This document shows positions 1 to 8,903 of a stretch of 64,000 nt of DNA, piece by piece. The notes beneath the pieces were generated by a model. It was given only the letters and a program-made list of their open reading frames with translations. It was not told where the DNA came from and ran no database searches. Origin of the DNA: Phoma sp. XZ068 (Eukaryota; Ascomycota; Dothideomycetes; Pleosporales; Didymellaceae); assembly GCA_004835665.1 (NCBI GenBank), contig ML240445.1, positions 1 to 64,000 on the forward strand, read 5' to 3'. The stretch's first letter is position 1, and the number at the start of each line of letters is the position of its first letter. A program made the translations under genes and the position numbers.

Positions 1-75
1 TAACCCTAACCCTAACCCTAACCCTAACCAACCCTAACCCTAACCCTAACCCTAACCCAACCCTAACCCTAACCC
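1..75. repeat. Telomere, CCCTAA repeats
   Basis: The window opens with about a dozen copies of TAACCC, the C-rich strand of the common TTAGGG fungal telomere. Two slips (CCAACCC) interrupt the array. The orientation, with the C-rich strand 5' at the left, is what a true left chromosome end should show. Confidence 0.97.
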
Positions 76-370
76 TCTCTCTCACTCTCTCTCTCAATCT
101 CTCTCTCTCCCTCACCCTCACTCTCTCTCTCACCCTCACTCTCTCCCTCACCCTCACTCTCACTCTCTCTCTCACTCTCTCCCTCACCCTCACTCTCACT
201 CTCTCTCTCACCCTCACTCTCACTCCACTCTCACTCTCTCTCTCACTCTCTCTCTCACCCTCACTCTCACTCTCTCTCTCACTCTCTCTCTCACCCTCAC
301 TCTCACTCTCACTCTCTCCCTCACCCTCACTCTCACTCTCTCTCTCTCTCTCTCTCTCCCTCACCCTCGG
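76..370. repeat. C/T-rich subtelomeric satellite
   Basis: This is an almost pure C/T/A stretch built of CTCACTCTCTCTCTCACCCT units of variable length. It directly abuts the telomere. The CACCCTCACTCT word recurs and could derive from degenerate telomere units. No coding potential is seen. Confidence 0.85.
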
Positions 371-478
371 ACGGGCTCCCCACCCACATCCCCTACTTGT
401 AACTAACTAATAACTGCTCTCTTTAAACACCCTACGGGCCTACTGCCTACTCTTTCTTTTCTTTTCTACCTTTTTTAC

Positions 479-640
479 TTGTTTACACCTCCTCATTGTT
501 TACACCTCCTCACTTGTTTACACCTCTCACTTGTTTACAACCTCCTCACTTGTTTACACCTCCTCACTTGTTTACACCTACCTCCTCACTTGTTTACACC
601 TCCTCACTTGTTTACACCTCCTCACTTGTTTACACCTTTT
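479..640. repeat. 18-b tandem repeat (TTGTTTACACCTCCTCAC)
   Basis: About nine head-to-tail copies of an 18-b unit with small length changes. Open frames through it are repeat artefacts read in all three plus frames, giving the same Thr/Ser/Leu-Val-Tyr periodicity, so no gene is called. Confidence 0.85.
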
Positions 641-1618
641 CTTTGTATCTATACTCGCCTCTGCTTGTATTTCTTTCCGTGTTTTTTACCCCTACTTAAA
701 CTTATTTGTACTTCTTTTTATTCTGTCTTTTATCTACTTTATTACTTCTTTCCTCCTTTCTTCTTATCTCTTTTTCCTTATAACTATAAAACCCTAACCC
801 CGCTCTTCTTTTCCTACTACTTTTTGACAATACTTTGCACTTTCTTTCTTTTGTATCTCTAAATCTATTCTAATCTGAATCTCTTTTCTACTTATTCTAC
901 TTATTCTTCTTTTCTTTCTTACTCTTACTATTGTCTCTACCCTCACCCTTTTCTTAACTAACCTTTTTTCTTTCTCTTTTACCTCTGTCCTAATTCTCCC
1001 TCTATCTTTTTCATTTCAATCTTTCCTCTCTTTTCTTTACTACTTTCTTTATCTTCTTTCTTTCACCTCCTTTAAAACACTCTCTTCTATCCTCTTTTGC
1101 TACTTTAACCCCTGCTTATTCTTGTCAACTTTCTTTTGAAACCATTAATCCCCCTTCTTGCTTTGTTTCTACCTTGCCTTCTCTCTATTAAACACGTTTT
1201 GTAACTCTTTAACTTTTTCATCTTCCCTTGATTTTTTTTTTATAACTACTAAACTACTTGTTTCTTCTGTTTGCCTGTGTATTTCTATTTCTTTTCTTAT
1301 TCCTCTTTACTTCTTTCCTATAACTTTACCTCTTTTCTTTGTTATTATTTATTTCTCAACACTTACTTGCTAACTCTTCTTTGAAACTCTCTTTATCTTT
1401 GAAAAAAATCTTTCAAATCCTTTCTACTGTGTTCTCTAATCCTTTTTTCTTCTCTTTACTGATTTCTCTAAACTACTAAACTGCTTATTTTTTCTTTTTA
1501 CCTTTAACGTTTCTTTTCAATTTTACGCCCTCTTACCCACCCGCTTTCTTTGATCTTTTAACTTCAACTCTCTTCTTTACTCCCTTTCCTCTGCTTATCT
1601 TTTCTCTCTTCTCGAACT
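641..1618. other. Pyrimidine-rich subtelomeric DNA, no gene
   Basis: About 1 kb that is strongly C/T biased on the plus strand, with TTTCTT, CTTTTACT and ACTTATT words and an isolated telomere-like AACCCTAACCCC near 790. Plus frames give only Phe/Leu/Ser-rich low-complexity peptides. I see no gene. Confidence 0.7.
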
Positions 1619-1730
1619 TTCCTTGAACTTGACTTTTCTTGAACTTCTTGAACTTCTTGAACTTTTGAACTTTTCAACTTTTGAACTGCTGAACTTTTGA
1701 GCTGCTGAACTTTTGAACTTTCCTTGAATT
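1619..1730. repeat. TTGAACTT(T/C) short tandem repeat
   Basis: A run of TTGAACTTC, TTGAACTTT and TTGAACTGC units, about a dozen degenerate copies. The reverse frame reads as a Lys/Ser/Glu/Val-rich repeat peptide, which is a by-product of the repeat. Confidence 0.75.
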
Positions 1731-2364
1731 CAACGGTTTGCGCTTGCGGACTGCCGAAACGGATAACGGCTAACGGGATCCGGGTTTCGGCCTCCGCGTT
1801 TGCTTCTGTCCTGTTGTCTACTTTCCCCAAATACGGATAACCCTAACCCTGACTTGCGTCCGGCCCTGAACCCAACTTCACGCTGTAAACACCTTGCCGG
1901 CTCTCCGCTCACCCTCTACCTTCTACTTCTCTTCTTGCCCTCCCTGACGCCTTGATGATGTGATCCCTGCTGTCTGCTACTGACCGCAAACCTCCTCGGC
2001 TTGCGGGGCCTTGTAACTGCGTCCTACCCTCTACCTGCGTCCTACCCTCAGCTACCGGTTGCCGCTCTTTTCTTCTTTACTTCGCTCTTTCCTACCCTTG
2101 CTGCGCTCTTGAACCGCTCTACGTTACGCTCTTTGCGCCTCCGGGGCCTTTCTACGGGCTCCTGCCACTCGGACGGGTATCTGCTGCACCCTCTTTTACA
2201 TGTCACTATCGCACGGGTTACGGGGGCCTCTTCACGGGTTGCGGACCTCTCGGTAATACCTCACCACGACTTCGTCGCCTGCCTCTTCTCTTTTCTCAAC
2301 CGCGGCGCTTCTTGTGCCTCCCCACGGGCCTTCCGCCCACCCCTTCTACTTCACCGCTGCGCTC

Positions 2365-3112
2365 GGCTTCTCTGTGACACCTGACGGGCCCATCGCCCGC
2401 CCTCTTCTGCCTTCTCCTCAACGACTCTCTTCTCCCTTCTTGCCTCCCTCACCCTCGGCTCGTGATACCTTATCACGGCCCCACCCACCTCCCCTCTTTC
2501 TCCTTCATCCTCTACCGCCCCGCCCGCCTGCTTTGTGACACCTGACGGGCCCACCGCCCACCCCTACATTCTTACATCTTCACACTCGCTAACGGGTCTT
2601 CGCCCTGCTCTTCTGTCTTGAACGGGGCCCACCGCAATCCCCTTTCTCTCTAACCCTTCTCCTCGCACTCCTTAACACTTCTTAGCCCTCTAATCACCTA
2701 CGGGTCTTCGCCTTGTTTTTCTGCCCTGACGGGGCCCACCGCCAACCCCTCTTCGTCCCTCTGATACCTCTCTACGGGCCTACCGCCCGCCCTTTTGTCT
2801 CTACCCCCTCTGATACCTTGCCACGGGCCCACCGCCCACCCCCCCTTCTCTCTCTTACCCTCGCATTACCGGTCTCTTCACCGGTTCGGGGGCATCTTCG
2901 CGGGTTGCGGCTGTTTCCTGCCTGTTGCCTGTCTTTCTACGCGTTCGGGGGCACCTCCACGGGCTACGGGTCTCTCTACGGGCCTCTGTTCCTTTGTCGG
3001 CTTGCCCCAAATACCGGTAACCCTAACCCTAACCTGCATCCGCTCCTCCAACCAACTCTGCACCTGCCTCTTCGCTCTCGTGTGACACCTGGCGGGCCCA
3101 CTGTCCACCCTT
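2365..3112. repeat. Degenerate GTGACACCTGACGGGCCCACC repeat
   Basis: About seven imperfect copies of TGTGACACCTGACGGGCCCACCGCCCACCCC, near 2370, 2535, 2617, 2727, 2765, 2813 and 3080, spaced irregularly by roughly 40-270 b. Surrounding sequence is C-rich with ACGGGCC and CACGGG words. Frames here are Pro/Leu-rich and unsupported. Confidence 0.65.
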
Positions 3113-3504
3113 CTCTCACGCACTACGGCATCTACGGGCTTGGGAATGCCTTTCTGGCTGCGGCACCACAATCGGGTTTGCCAAACTTCCCCTAGCTTCT
3201 GTTCTATCTTGTGACAATCCTCTCTAAACGCCCAAAACACCTTTTTACATGTTGTCCCCATCCCGATCCATCTGCCTAAACCCCCTGGTGACCTTTTCAA
3301 ATGCCTCCTCTCCGCATCTTACTTTTCCCAAATTTTCGCTGTCTTGATCCTGCGCTTTCTTTTCAATACAAACGGGTGCTTTGGGTTGGGGACTCACTTG
3401 GTTTCGGGTGCTCTGCCTGGATTGTGGGCTCTTCTTGGGTTGCGCGCTCTTTCTTGGCTGTTGGTTTTTCTTAAATAATCGGCTCTTACTAATTTGGCGT
3501 CACT

Positions 3505-3655
3505 GATGTGGACTCACTTGGTTGGGCGGGGGACCACTTTCGGGCCACTTGGGCTGGTGGGACTACTTTCGGACCACTTGGGGTGGCGCGCTACTTGGGG
3601 AACCACGTGGGGAACTACTTGGGGAACCACTTGGGGAACCACTCGGGTTGGTGGG
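3505..3655. repeat. ACTTGGGGAACC / GGACCACTT short repeats
   Basis: Four nearly perfect 12-b ACTTGGGGAACC units lie at about 3592-3645. They follow a looser array of GGGACCACTTTCGG and GGGACTACTTTCGG words. All three plus frames stay open, which is typical of a repeat whose unit is a multiple of three. Confidence 0.7.
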
Positions 3656-4028
3656 CACCTCTTGCTGGCTGCTGTGTTCTTTTACAATGCTGTATGCTGT
3701 TGCCCGCTTGACCAAACCACGTATAACCCTATCTCAATCTTGACTTGCGTCCTGGCCTGACTGCAAGCTCTAACACCTCCTCTTGTCTCTACTGCCCTCT
3801 CTGCTCACACTCTCTGCGCTCGTATGCGCGTTGTCTGCGCTCCCTACACACTCAGCTTCTTTGTCTGTCTTGTTGATAATCTGCGTGCCGTAAACACCGG
3901 TAACCCCACCCTGACTTGCGTCCGGGCCCAACCGAAACTCCACTACCCCAACTTGCGTCCCGGCCCGAACCAAACTCTGCTGCACAGCGAATCGCGAACG
4001 GAAAATCTTTCATTTGCTACTACTGCGC

Positions 4029-7000
4029 CTACTCAGCCAACAGCCGTGTAATCCAACAAAACTCCTTTACCAAGTTGTTGCTCTCCACGTTGTCCAGCGG
4101 CTGCTTCTTCCCTAAATATTCGATTAACATCCTACCCGGTCCTGCATCGTCCACCCCAAACTCCGCTAATCGGGCCTGCCATCGGGCGTTTGCCTCCGTG
4201 TAACCGAATACTATGCCTGTTAATCCTGCGCTCAACACCCCGCTGTATTGACAAGTCCCTCCCCCTACCCTTCGATACTTCCCTTTCTCGTTCGGCTCCC
4301 AGCTGTTGCAAATTTCCTGCGGTACGCCACCACACGGGAAGCAACCTGAAAACATGTGGAACCGAACCTGGTCGTCTATCTTCTGTACCATCTCCTTCGC
4401 TGTTTTGCTTTCTGCCCTCCAACACTGCCGTATGTCGTGTCCGCTCTGTGGATCGCCTGCTCCCTCGCAAATCCCGCAGCGATTCGCCCACCACGCCAAC
4501 TGCCTGCGCACCCACTCTACGTCGGCAAACTCCTGCTGTCGATGCTCAGTCAACGTCTGCCACGGCCCCCGGCGCGCCTGCTCCTGCTGTTGAAACACCC
4601 GCCGCATCTCTTCCCGCTCCGCTTCGACGACGTCCATTTCTTCTCCATCGTTACTGTTGTCGTCTGTCTCGCTCTCTTCTTCTGTTTCTTCTTCAACCAC
4701 CTCCTCCAACTGCCCATCTATCCCTCGGCACACGTCGCACATCTCCTCGTTGTCCTCCTCTCTACACCCTGCTCGATCCTTCCTCCCATCCAAATACCCG
4801 TCCAACACCTCCCTCCTGCAGCTAGCCGCCCCGCTCTCACCACCTTCAACATACTCCCTCACCAACTGCCGCTCGGCTTCTGTCTCGTTGTCTTCGGTGC
4901 GTTGTTTCCCATCCTGAACGATCAAAACCGCCTCGCTTCGCAACCCGTCCCGGCCTGCCCTGCCGCTCTCCTGTGCGTAATCCAACATGGTGAACGGCCA
5001 ATCGATGTGAATGATGCACCGTACATCCGGTATGTCCACGCCCATTCCCAACGCGCTCGTTGCCACGATCACGCGCTGCTTGCCTGCCATGAAGTCCGCT
5101 AACATGCTCGCCTTGCCCACGGCATCCGCGTGATACGCGTGACAATCTAATTGCTCTGCCAACGCCTTCACCTTCGGCTTCGAATTGCCGTACACGATGA
5201 GCTTGCCTGTCCTGTACTTCCGCATTTTCTGCCACACTGTCTTGATGACCATCGACTCGACGTCCTTCTTCTTCACGGACCGGCTGATCTTGATGGTCTG
5301 ATACGCCACGTTCGTCCTTGTGGTCGGTTGTCTGAACATCTTGACCTGCCCTCGCTGGTAATGCATCCGTCGATACAGCTCGTCTTCTTCGGTCGGCGGC
5401 AACGTTGCTGTCAACAGCACCATCTGCGTCTCGGCTGCTGCCAGCCTGCCGAGCTGTTGCATCTGCTTGCGGAATGTGTATCGACGGTTCAACACAATGT
5501 GACACTCGTCGATCACGATACGGTCCAGCTGCCGCGTCGCTCGCAGCCGGTTCAAAAATGTCGCGAACGCTTCTCCCACGGCCGACTCGGGCGTTACGAA
5601 CACGATGGCTGCTGCGTCGGGCGGGCAGCGACTCTCCCACTCGGCGCACGATATCCCCAGCTCCTTGCACCGCCGCATCATGTCTCCACGCAGCGAAACC
5701 AACGGCACGACGACGACCGTCGTTCCACCTTGCTCTGCCCACCCCGGCAACATAAACAACATGCTCTTGCCTGCGCCAGTCGGCATCACGGCCACGACGG
5801 GGCTCTCGCCGGCAATGATCGCCTCGATGGCCTCCTTCTGCACGCCTCTGAACTTTGCTTTCTTGCCCTTCATTCGCTGGAGTTGCGCTGCCGGGTCCAT
5901 CTTCCTCAGCCGCTCCAGCCTCTCTATCCTTGCCTCGTCCGCCTCGCTCTCGAACGGCGCCTTCTTCCGCTTCTTGACGTCTGCCACTGCGTCTACGGCG
6001 GACTGGAAACCCAAAAACCGGTGCCAATCGGTGCTCGAGTTGCGGAACAACTGCCGCCTGTCTGCTGTGACGCCTGCCATCTCCATGATCCCGCGCGCGT
6101 ATACCATGCCGGCTACGTGCGCGCTGTGGCCGGCCTGCTCGTCCTGGATGGTGGCGAGCATATTCTCCTCGTTCCACTCCTCGTTCTCCTCTGCCTCCTC
6201 TGCTCGAAATGCCGACGATGGCCGCAAAAACCTCCGGCTGATGCCGATGGCAATCTCACGGTATGCTGCAATCGTCAACTCTTGCTTTAAACCTACTCTG
6301 CTTTCACGCTTCAATATTTCCCGAAATCGGTCGCTTGTCCACTTCCGTCCGCTGGGGTCGGCTGGCCACATGTGCGATGATATCGCCTCCTTCTCCCACA
6401 CCATCGCCTCCAACCGCTGCTGGAACGGCAACACCAACCACATGTAATACACCACCAGCTCGCCCACCTCGCGCGGCAAGTACCGGTGGATGATCTTGAC
6501 ATCGCCGCTCACGGCATACCCTTTGTGATACCGCGTAACGAACGCGACCATGCCGTCCTCGATGAAAATGTTTCGGTGGCCCCCCTTGATGGTGTTGCTG
6601 TGTCGAACGCTGCCCAGCTCTGGCCACCTTGCGGGTTGCCCTTCTGCCATGTGCACCAACGCGGCCAGCTTCTCTCGAAACGCAATCACTCGATCCATGT
6701 ACCGCTCCACCTCTTTCCGGTCGATGCCTGAACGGCTTCCTGGCTTGATGAACCTTTCCCTGACGTTGGCGTCCTGCCCCGCGCGCTCAAACAACCACTT
6801 CTCCCCATCTACGGGCATGCGCGTGCGGTGGTCTTTCAAAAAGTTCCACCCTGGCCGCTCATCGGTCGGGTTGTCGCGCAGCTGCTCCCACGGGATCTGG
6901 GGCACTTGGCCTGCTGTCTGCTTGCCGCAAAACAGCAACTCCTCCACCAGTAGCCGCTTAGCCTCCGCCTGCATACCGTGCACCATCCCGCGGAACTGGG

Positions 7001-8690
7001 CCATGGTGAAGTGCAAGTTCTTGTACAGCAGCTCATCCTTCCCCATCCACTCGACGTGGCCACGCGACGTGGTGTTGTAGTGCACCTTCAGCCCGTACGT
7101 GCGTAAGTCGAGCATCCACTGCATCGGGCTGTGGCTGCCTCGCACCATGAAGCTGTCCATCATCTGCTGCACAAACTCCAAGCAGCCTTTTGGTCGACGC
7201 GGGCTGGGGGGACTGCTGCCGCTGTCGCTCCCCCCGTACGCGCTGTCGTCGTCGAACACCTCCTCTTCAAACGGCTCGGACAGCTCCAGTGCGTGCTGCA
7301 CGACCATGAAACGGGTGATTTTGATCACGGACGACAAGATCGGCGGGTACAGCTCGGGGCCCTTCCAACCGTCCTCCTTGACGCCAAGCACAGCCAACGC
7401 GCACACCAGCGCGCAGTCGTACTCCTTGCGGCGGATGGTCTGTTTGAGCAGCGCCATGCAAAAGTCCAAGCACGCTTTTTCGACCGGCCCCAGCTTCGCG
7501 TGCTCGGGCTCATTGTCGCGTTCGGACGGGTCCTGCTCGTCGTCCAGCTCATCGATCATCATCTCGTCCTCCTCGTCCTCCCCGTCCTCGTTCTGGTCCT
7601 CGTCGGCTACCCCCATCTCTACCCCACCTACGTCTCTCTCTGCCTGCTCGATCAATGCCTCCCACGCCTCGCGCTGCTGCTGTGTGAAGCGGTACTTGGG
7701 GCTCTTCCAACGGTGCTCCCTCTGCGTCCGTGCAAAAAACATCAGTATCTGCTTCCACGGGCGTGATCGCTCTTTGATCGACTTGTCGTCCATGTACGCC
7801 TGCAGCGGCGTGTACCTGGTCTGATGCTTCTCTGTCCGGATCGCCTCCATACGCACGAATATGCCCGTCCGTTCGATGACCGACGCCTGGCTCACGCGGG
7901 CCAGTCCGTCCATGGCGTTCCAAATTGCAGCCTCGACGGGTTCCTCGTCCTTCTCCGGGTCTATGTTGGGCTCCTCAATGCTCGCCAGCAATTCGGGACG
8001 ATCCAGTTTGTTCAAGTACGGCAGCCACCCAGTCCGCTCCAGCCATGGGGCCGCCTCGTCCTTCTCCCCGTCTTCGATCGTTGTCTTCGCCCGGTCCTCG
8101 ACGTTGGCCCACGTCTTGGCCATCTCCTCGCCCACGCGCGCCCACGCCGCCTCGCCCTCTGTGGGGACGGGTTGCGGACCGCTGTCTGGGTTGTGACGCA
8201 CCTCGAAGTACTGTGATCCGTGCCGGCTGCCGAAAAGTCGCTGGCAGTGTACGCGCTTGCAGCCGTCTTCCATCTGGGCTTGCAACGCCCCTGCCCGAGT
8301 TCGGCTGGGGCGTCCTTGCCTTTTTCCCAGCGACCAGCCGTTGTGGTCTTTGCGCCAGTGCTTTTTGATCGAGTCGATGGTTCTTGCAATGTGCCGGCAT
8401 TTTTCGGGCTCAAGTTGGCACAGCAAGCCGTCGTCGTATACTGGCAGCTGGGGGATGGGCTGCACGTTGTTGTCTGGTACCGTCCACTCGCTGGGGTACT
8501 GTAGCAAGCCCGCCCACTGACGGACGGCATCCCCTACAGCTCTAACGTTTTTTGGCGGCCTCTTGTGTTGCTTCTGCAAGTGGCTCTCGATCTGGTCCGG
8601 CCATACTGCGTACCGGCACTCCTTGCACACTGCTACCTGGTACTCAGCCAAGTGCTCAAAGTACTGATGCTCAACGGTGGCTTCTGACAT
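4029..8690 (-). CDS. Telomere-linked RecQ-type helicase with tyrosine-recombinase-like domain
   Basis: Intronless, 1553 aa from the Met at 8690. The frame stays open to 8897, but that leaves only 6 b to the divergent neighbour, so I chose the inner Met. Seen, numbered from 8690: two zinc fingers (C22, C25, H37, H42; C91, C98, H111, H116) like the DUF3505/OrsD-type N-terminus of fungal proteins; an acidic linker at about 357-390; R696, K723, R811, then GH at 854-855 and Y864, spaced as in tyrosine recombinases; and an SF2 helicase with PTGAGKS (970-976), DECH (1061-1064), TATLPP (1094-1099) and a QESGRAGRDG box (1240-1249). A RecQ-like Cys set (1291, 1309, 1318, 1321) and a CCHC knuckle (C1405, C1408, H1418, C1423) follow. 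Telomere-linked helicases are known from many fungi. The gene is transcribed toward the telomere. The helicase call is firm; the recombinase call rests on motif spacing only. Confidence 0.93.
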   Translation of the reverse strand: MSEATVEHQYFEHLAEYQVAVCKECRYAVWPDQIESHLQKQHKRPPKNVRAVGDAVRQWAGLLQYPSEWTVPDNNVQPIPQLPVYDDGLLCQLEPEKCRHIARTIDSIKKHWRKDHNGWSLGKRQGRPSRTRAGALQAQMEDGCKRVHCQRLFGSRHGSQYFEVRHNPDSGPQPVPTEGEAAWARVGEEMAKTWANVEDRAKTTIEDGEKDEAAPWLERTGWLPYLNKLDRPELLASIEEPNIDPEKDEEPVEAAIWNAMDGLARVSQASVIERTGIFVRMEAIRTEKHQTRYTPLQAYMDDKSIKERSRPWKQILMFFARTQREHRWKSPKYRFTQQQREAWEALIEQAERDVGGVEMGVADEDQNEDGEDEEDEMMIDELDDEQDPSERDNEPEHAKLGPVEKACLDFCMALLKQTIRRKEYDCALVCALAVLGVKEDGWKGPELYPPILSSVIKITRFMVVQHALELSEPFEEEVFDDDSAYGGSDSGSSPPSPRRPKGCLEFVQQMMDSFMVRGSHSPMQWMLDLRTYGLKVHYNTTSRGHVEWMGKDELLYKNLHFTMAQFRGMVHGMQAEAKRLLVEELLFCGKQTAGQVPQIPWEQLRDNPTDERPGWNFLKDHRTRMPVDGEKWLFERAGQDANVRERFIKPGSRSGIDRKEVERYMDRVIAFREKLAALVHMAEGQPARWPELGSVRHSNTIKGGHRNIFIEDGMVAFVTRYHKGYAVSGDVKIIHRYLPREVGELVVYYMWLVLPFQQRLEAMVWEKEAISSHMWPADPSGRKWTSDRFREILKRESRVGLKQELTIAAYREIAIGISRRFLRPSSAFRAEEAEENEEWNEENMLATIQDEQAGHSAHVAGMVYARGIMEMAGVTADRRQLFRNSSTDWHRFLGFQSAVDAVADVKKRKKAPFESEADEARIERLERLRKMDPAAQLQRMKGKKAKFRGVQKEAIEAIIAGESPVVAVMPTGAGKSMLFMLPGWAEQGGTTVVVVPLVSLRGDMMRRCKELGISCAEWESRCPPDAAAIVFVTPESAVGEAFATFLNRLRATRQLDRIVIDECHIVLNRRYTFRKQMQQLGRLAAAETQMVLLTATLPPTEEDELYRRMHYQRGQVKMFRQPTTRTNVAYQTIKISRSVKKKDVESMVIKTVWQKMRKYRTGKLIVYGNSKPKVKALAEQLDCHAYHADAVGKASMLADFMAGKQRVIVATSALGMGVDIPDVRCIIHIDWPFTMLDYAQESGRAGRDGLRSEAVLIVQDGKQRTEDNETEAERQLVREYVEGGESGAASCRREVLDGYLDGRKDRAGCREEDNEEMCDVCRGIDGQLEEVVEEETEEESETDDNSNDGEEMDVVEAEREEMRRVFQQQEQARRGPWQTLTEHRQQEFADVEWVRRQLAWWANRCGICEGAGDPQSGHDIRQCWRAESKTAKEMVQKIDDQVRFHMFSGCFPCGGVPQEICNSWEPNEKGKYRRVGGGTCQYSGVLSAGLTGIVFGYTEANARWQARLAEFGVDDAGPGRMLIEYLGKKQPLDNVESNNLVKEFCWITRLLAE

Positions 8691-8903
8691 GTTAGCGGTC
8701 CTCTGCGAGCCTCTGTGTGTGTTTTTTTTCCTTGAGGCGACTGCTCTTATCTCTGAATTATGTTGAGTTTCGCACCCCAGCTTGTGCGCCCGCTCATGTT
8801 GTACGGGCTGATCTCCGTTCGGTCCGTTACCCTGGTCAGGGGCTGAACCCAACGAACATCCTTCTTCTTCCGCCGTATCTCCTACATCAACAAACAAACA
8901 GTT
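8691..8903. promoter_or_regulatory. Shared divergent promoter region
   Basis: These 213 b separate the chosen start of the helicase (minus) from the start of the 597-aa protein (plus), so both 5' ends must be controlled from here. It contains T-rich runs near 8720-8730 and C/T-rich sequence with ACATCAACAAACAAACAG just before the plus-strand ATG, a typical fungal start context. No defined operator was recognised. Confidence 0.55.

Larger units (their letters stand above)
1835..3965. repeat. Dispersed interstitial telomere motif with ACTTGCGTCC tail
   Basis: The motif (C)GGTAACCCTAACCC followed by TGACTTGCGTCCGGCCC occurs near 1835-1865 and 3013-3045, and in degraded form near 3720-3755, 3895-3925 and 3945-3965. 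In each copy short telomere-like DNA is joined to the same GC-rich tail and then a run resembling CCAACTCTGC. This suggests that several copies of one subtelomeric unit were stacked. Confidence 0.7.

Noticed and set aside
479..862. Overlapping plus-strand frames of 67-127 codons in the subtelomere
   Set aside because: They read an 18-b repeat and C/T-rich DNA; all three frames stay open with the same periodic peptide.
1564..3300. Several 60-160-codon frames on both strands
   Set aside because: They are open because of GC- and C-rich repeats, are Pro/Leu/Arg-rich, have no domains, and overlap one another.
4190..8520. Many long frames on the opposite strand and in other frames of the helicase gene
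   Set aside because: Shadows of the high-GC helicase coding sequence; only the minus frame shows conserved motifs.
8691..8897. Extending the helicase to the Met at 8897
   Set aside because: It would leave 6 b to the divergent gene and add 69 residues without conserved features.
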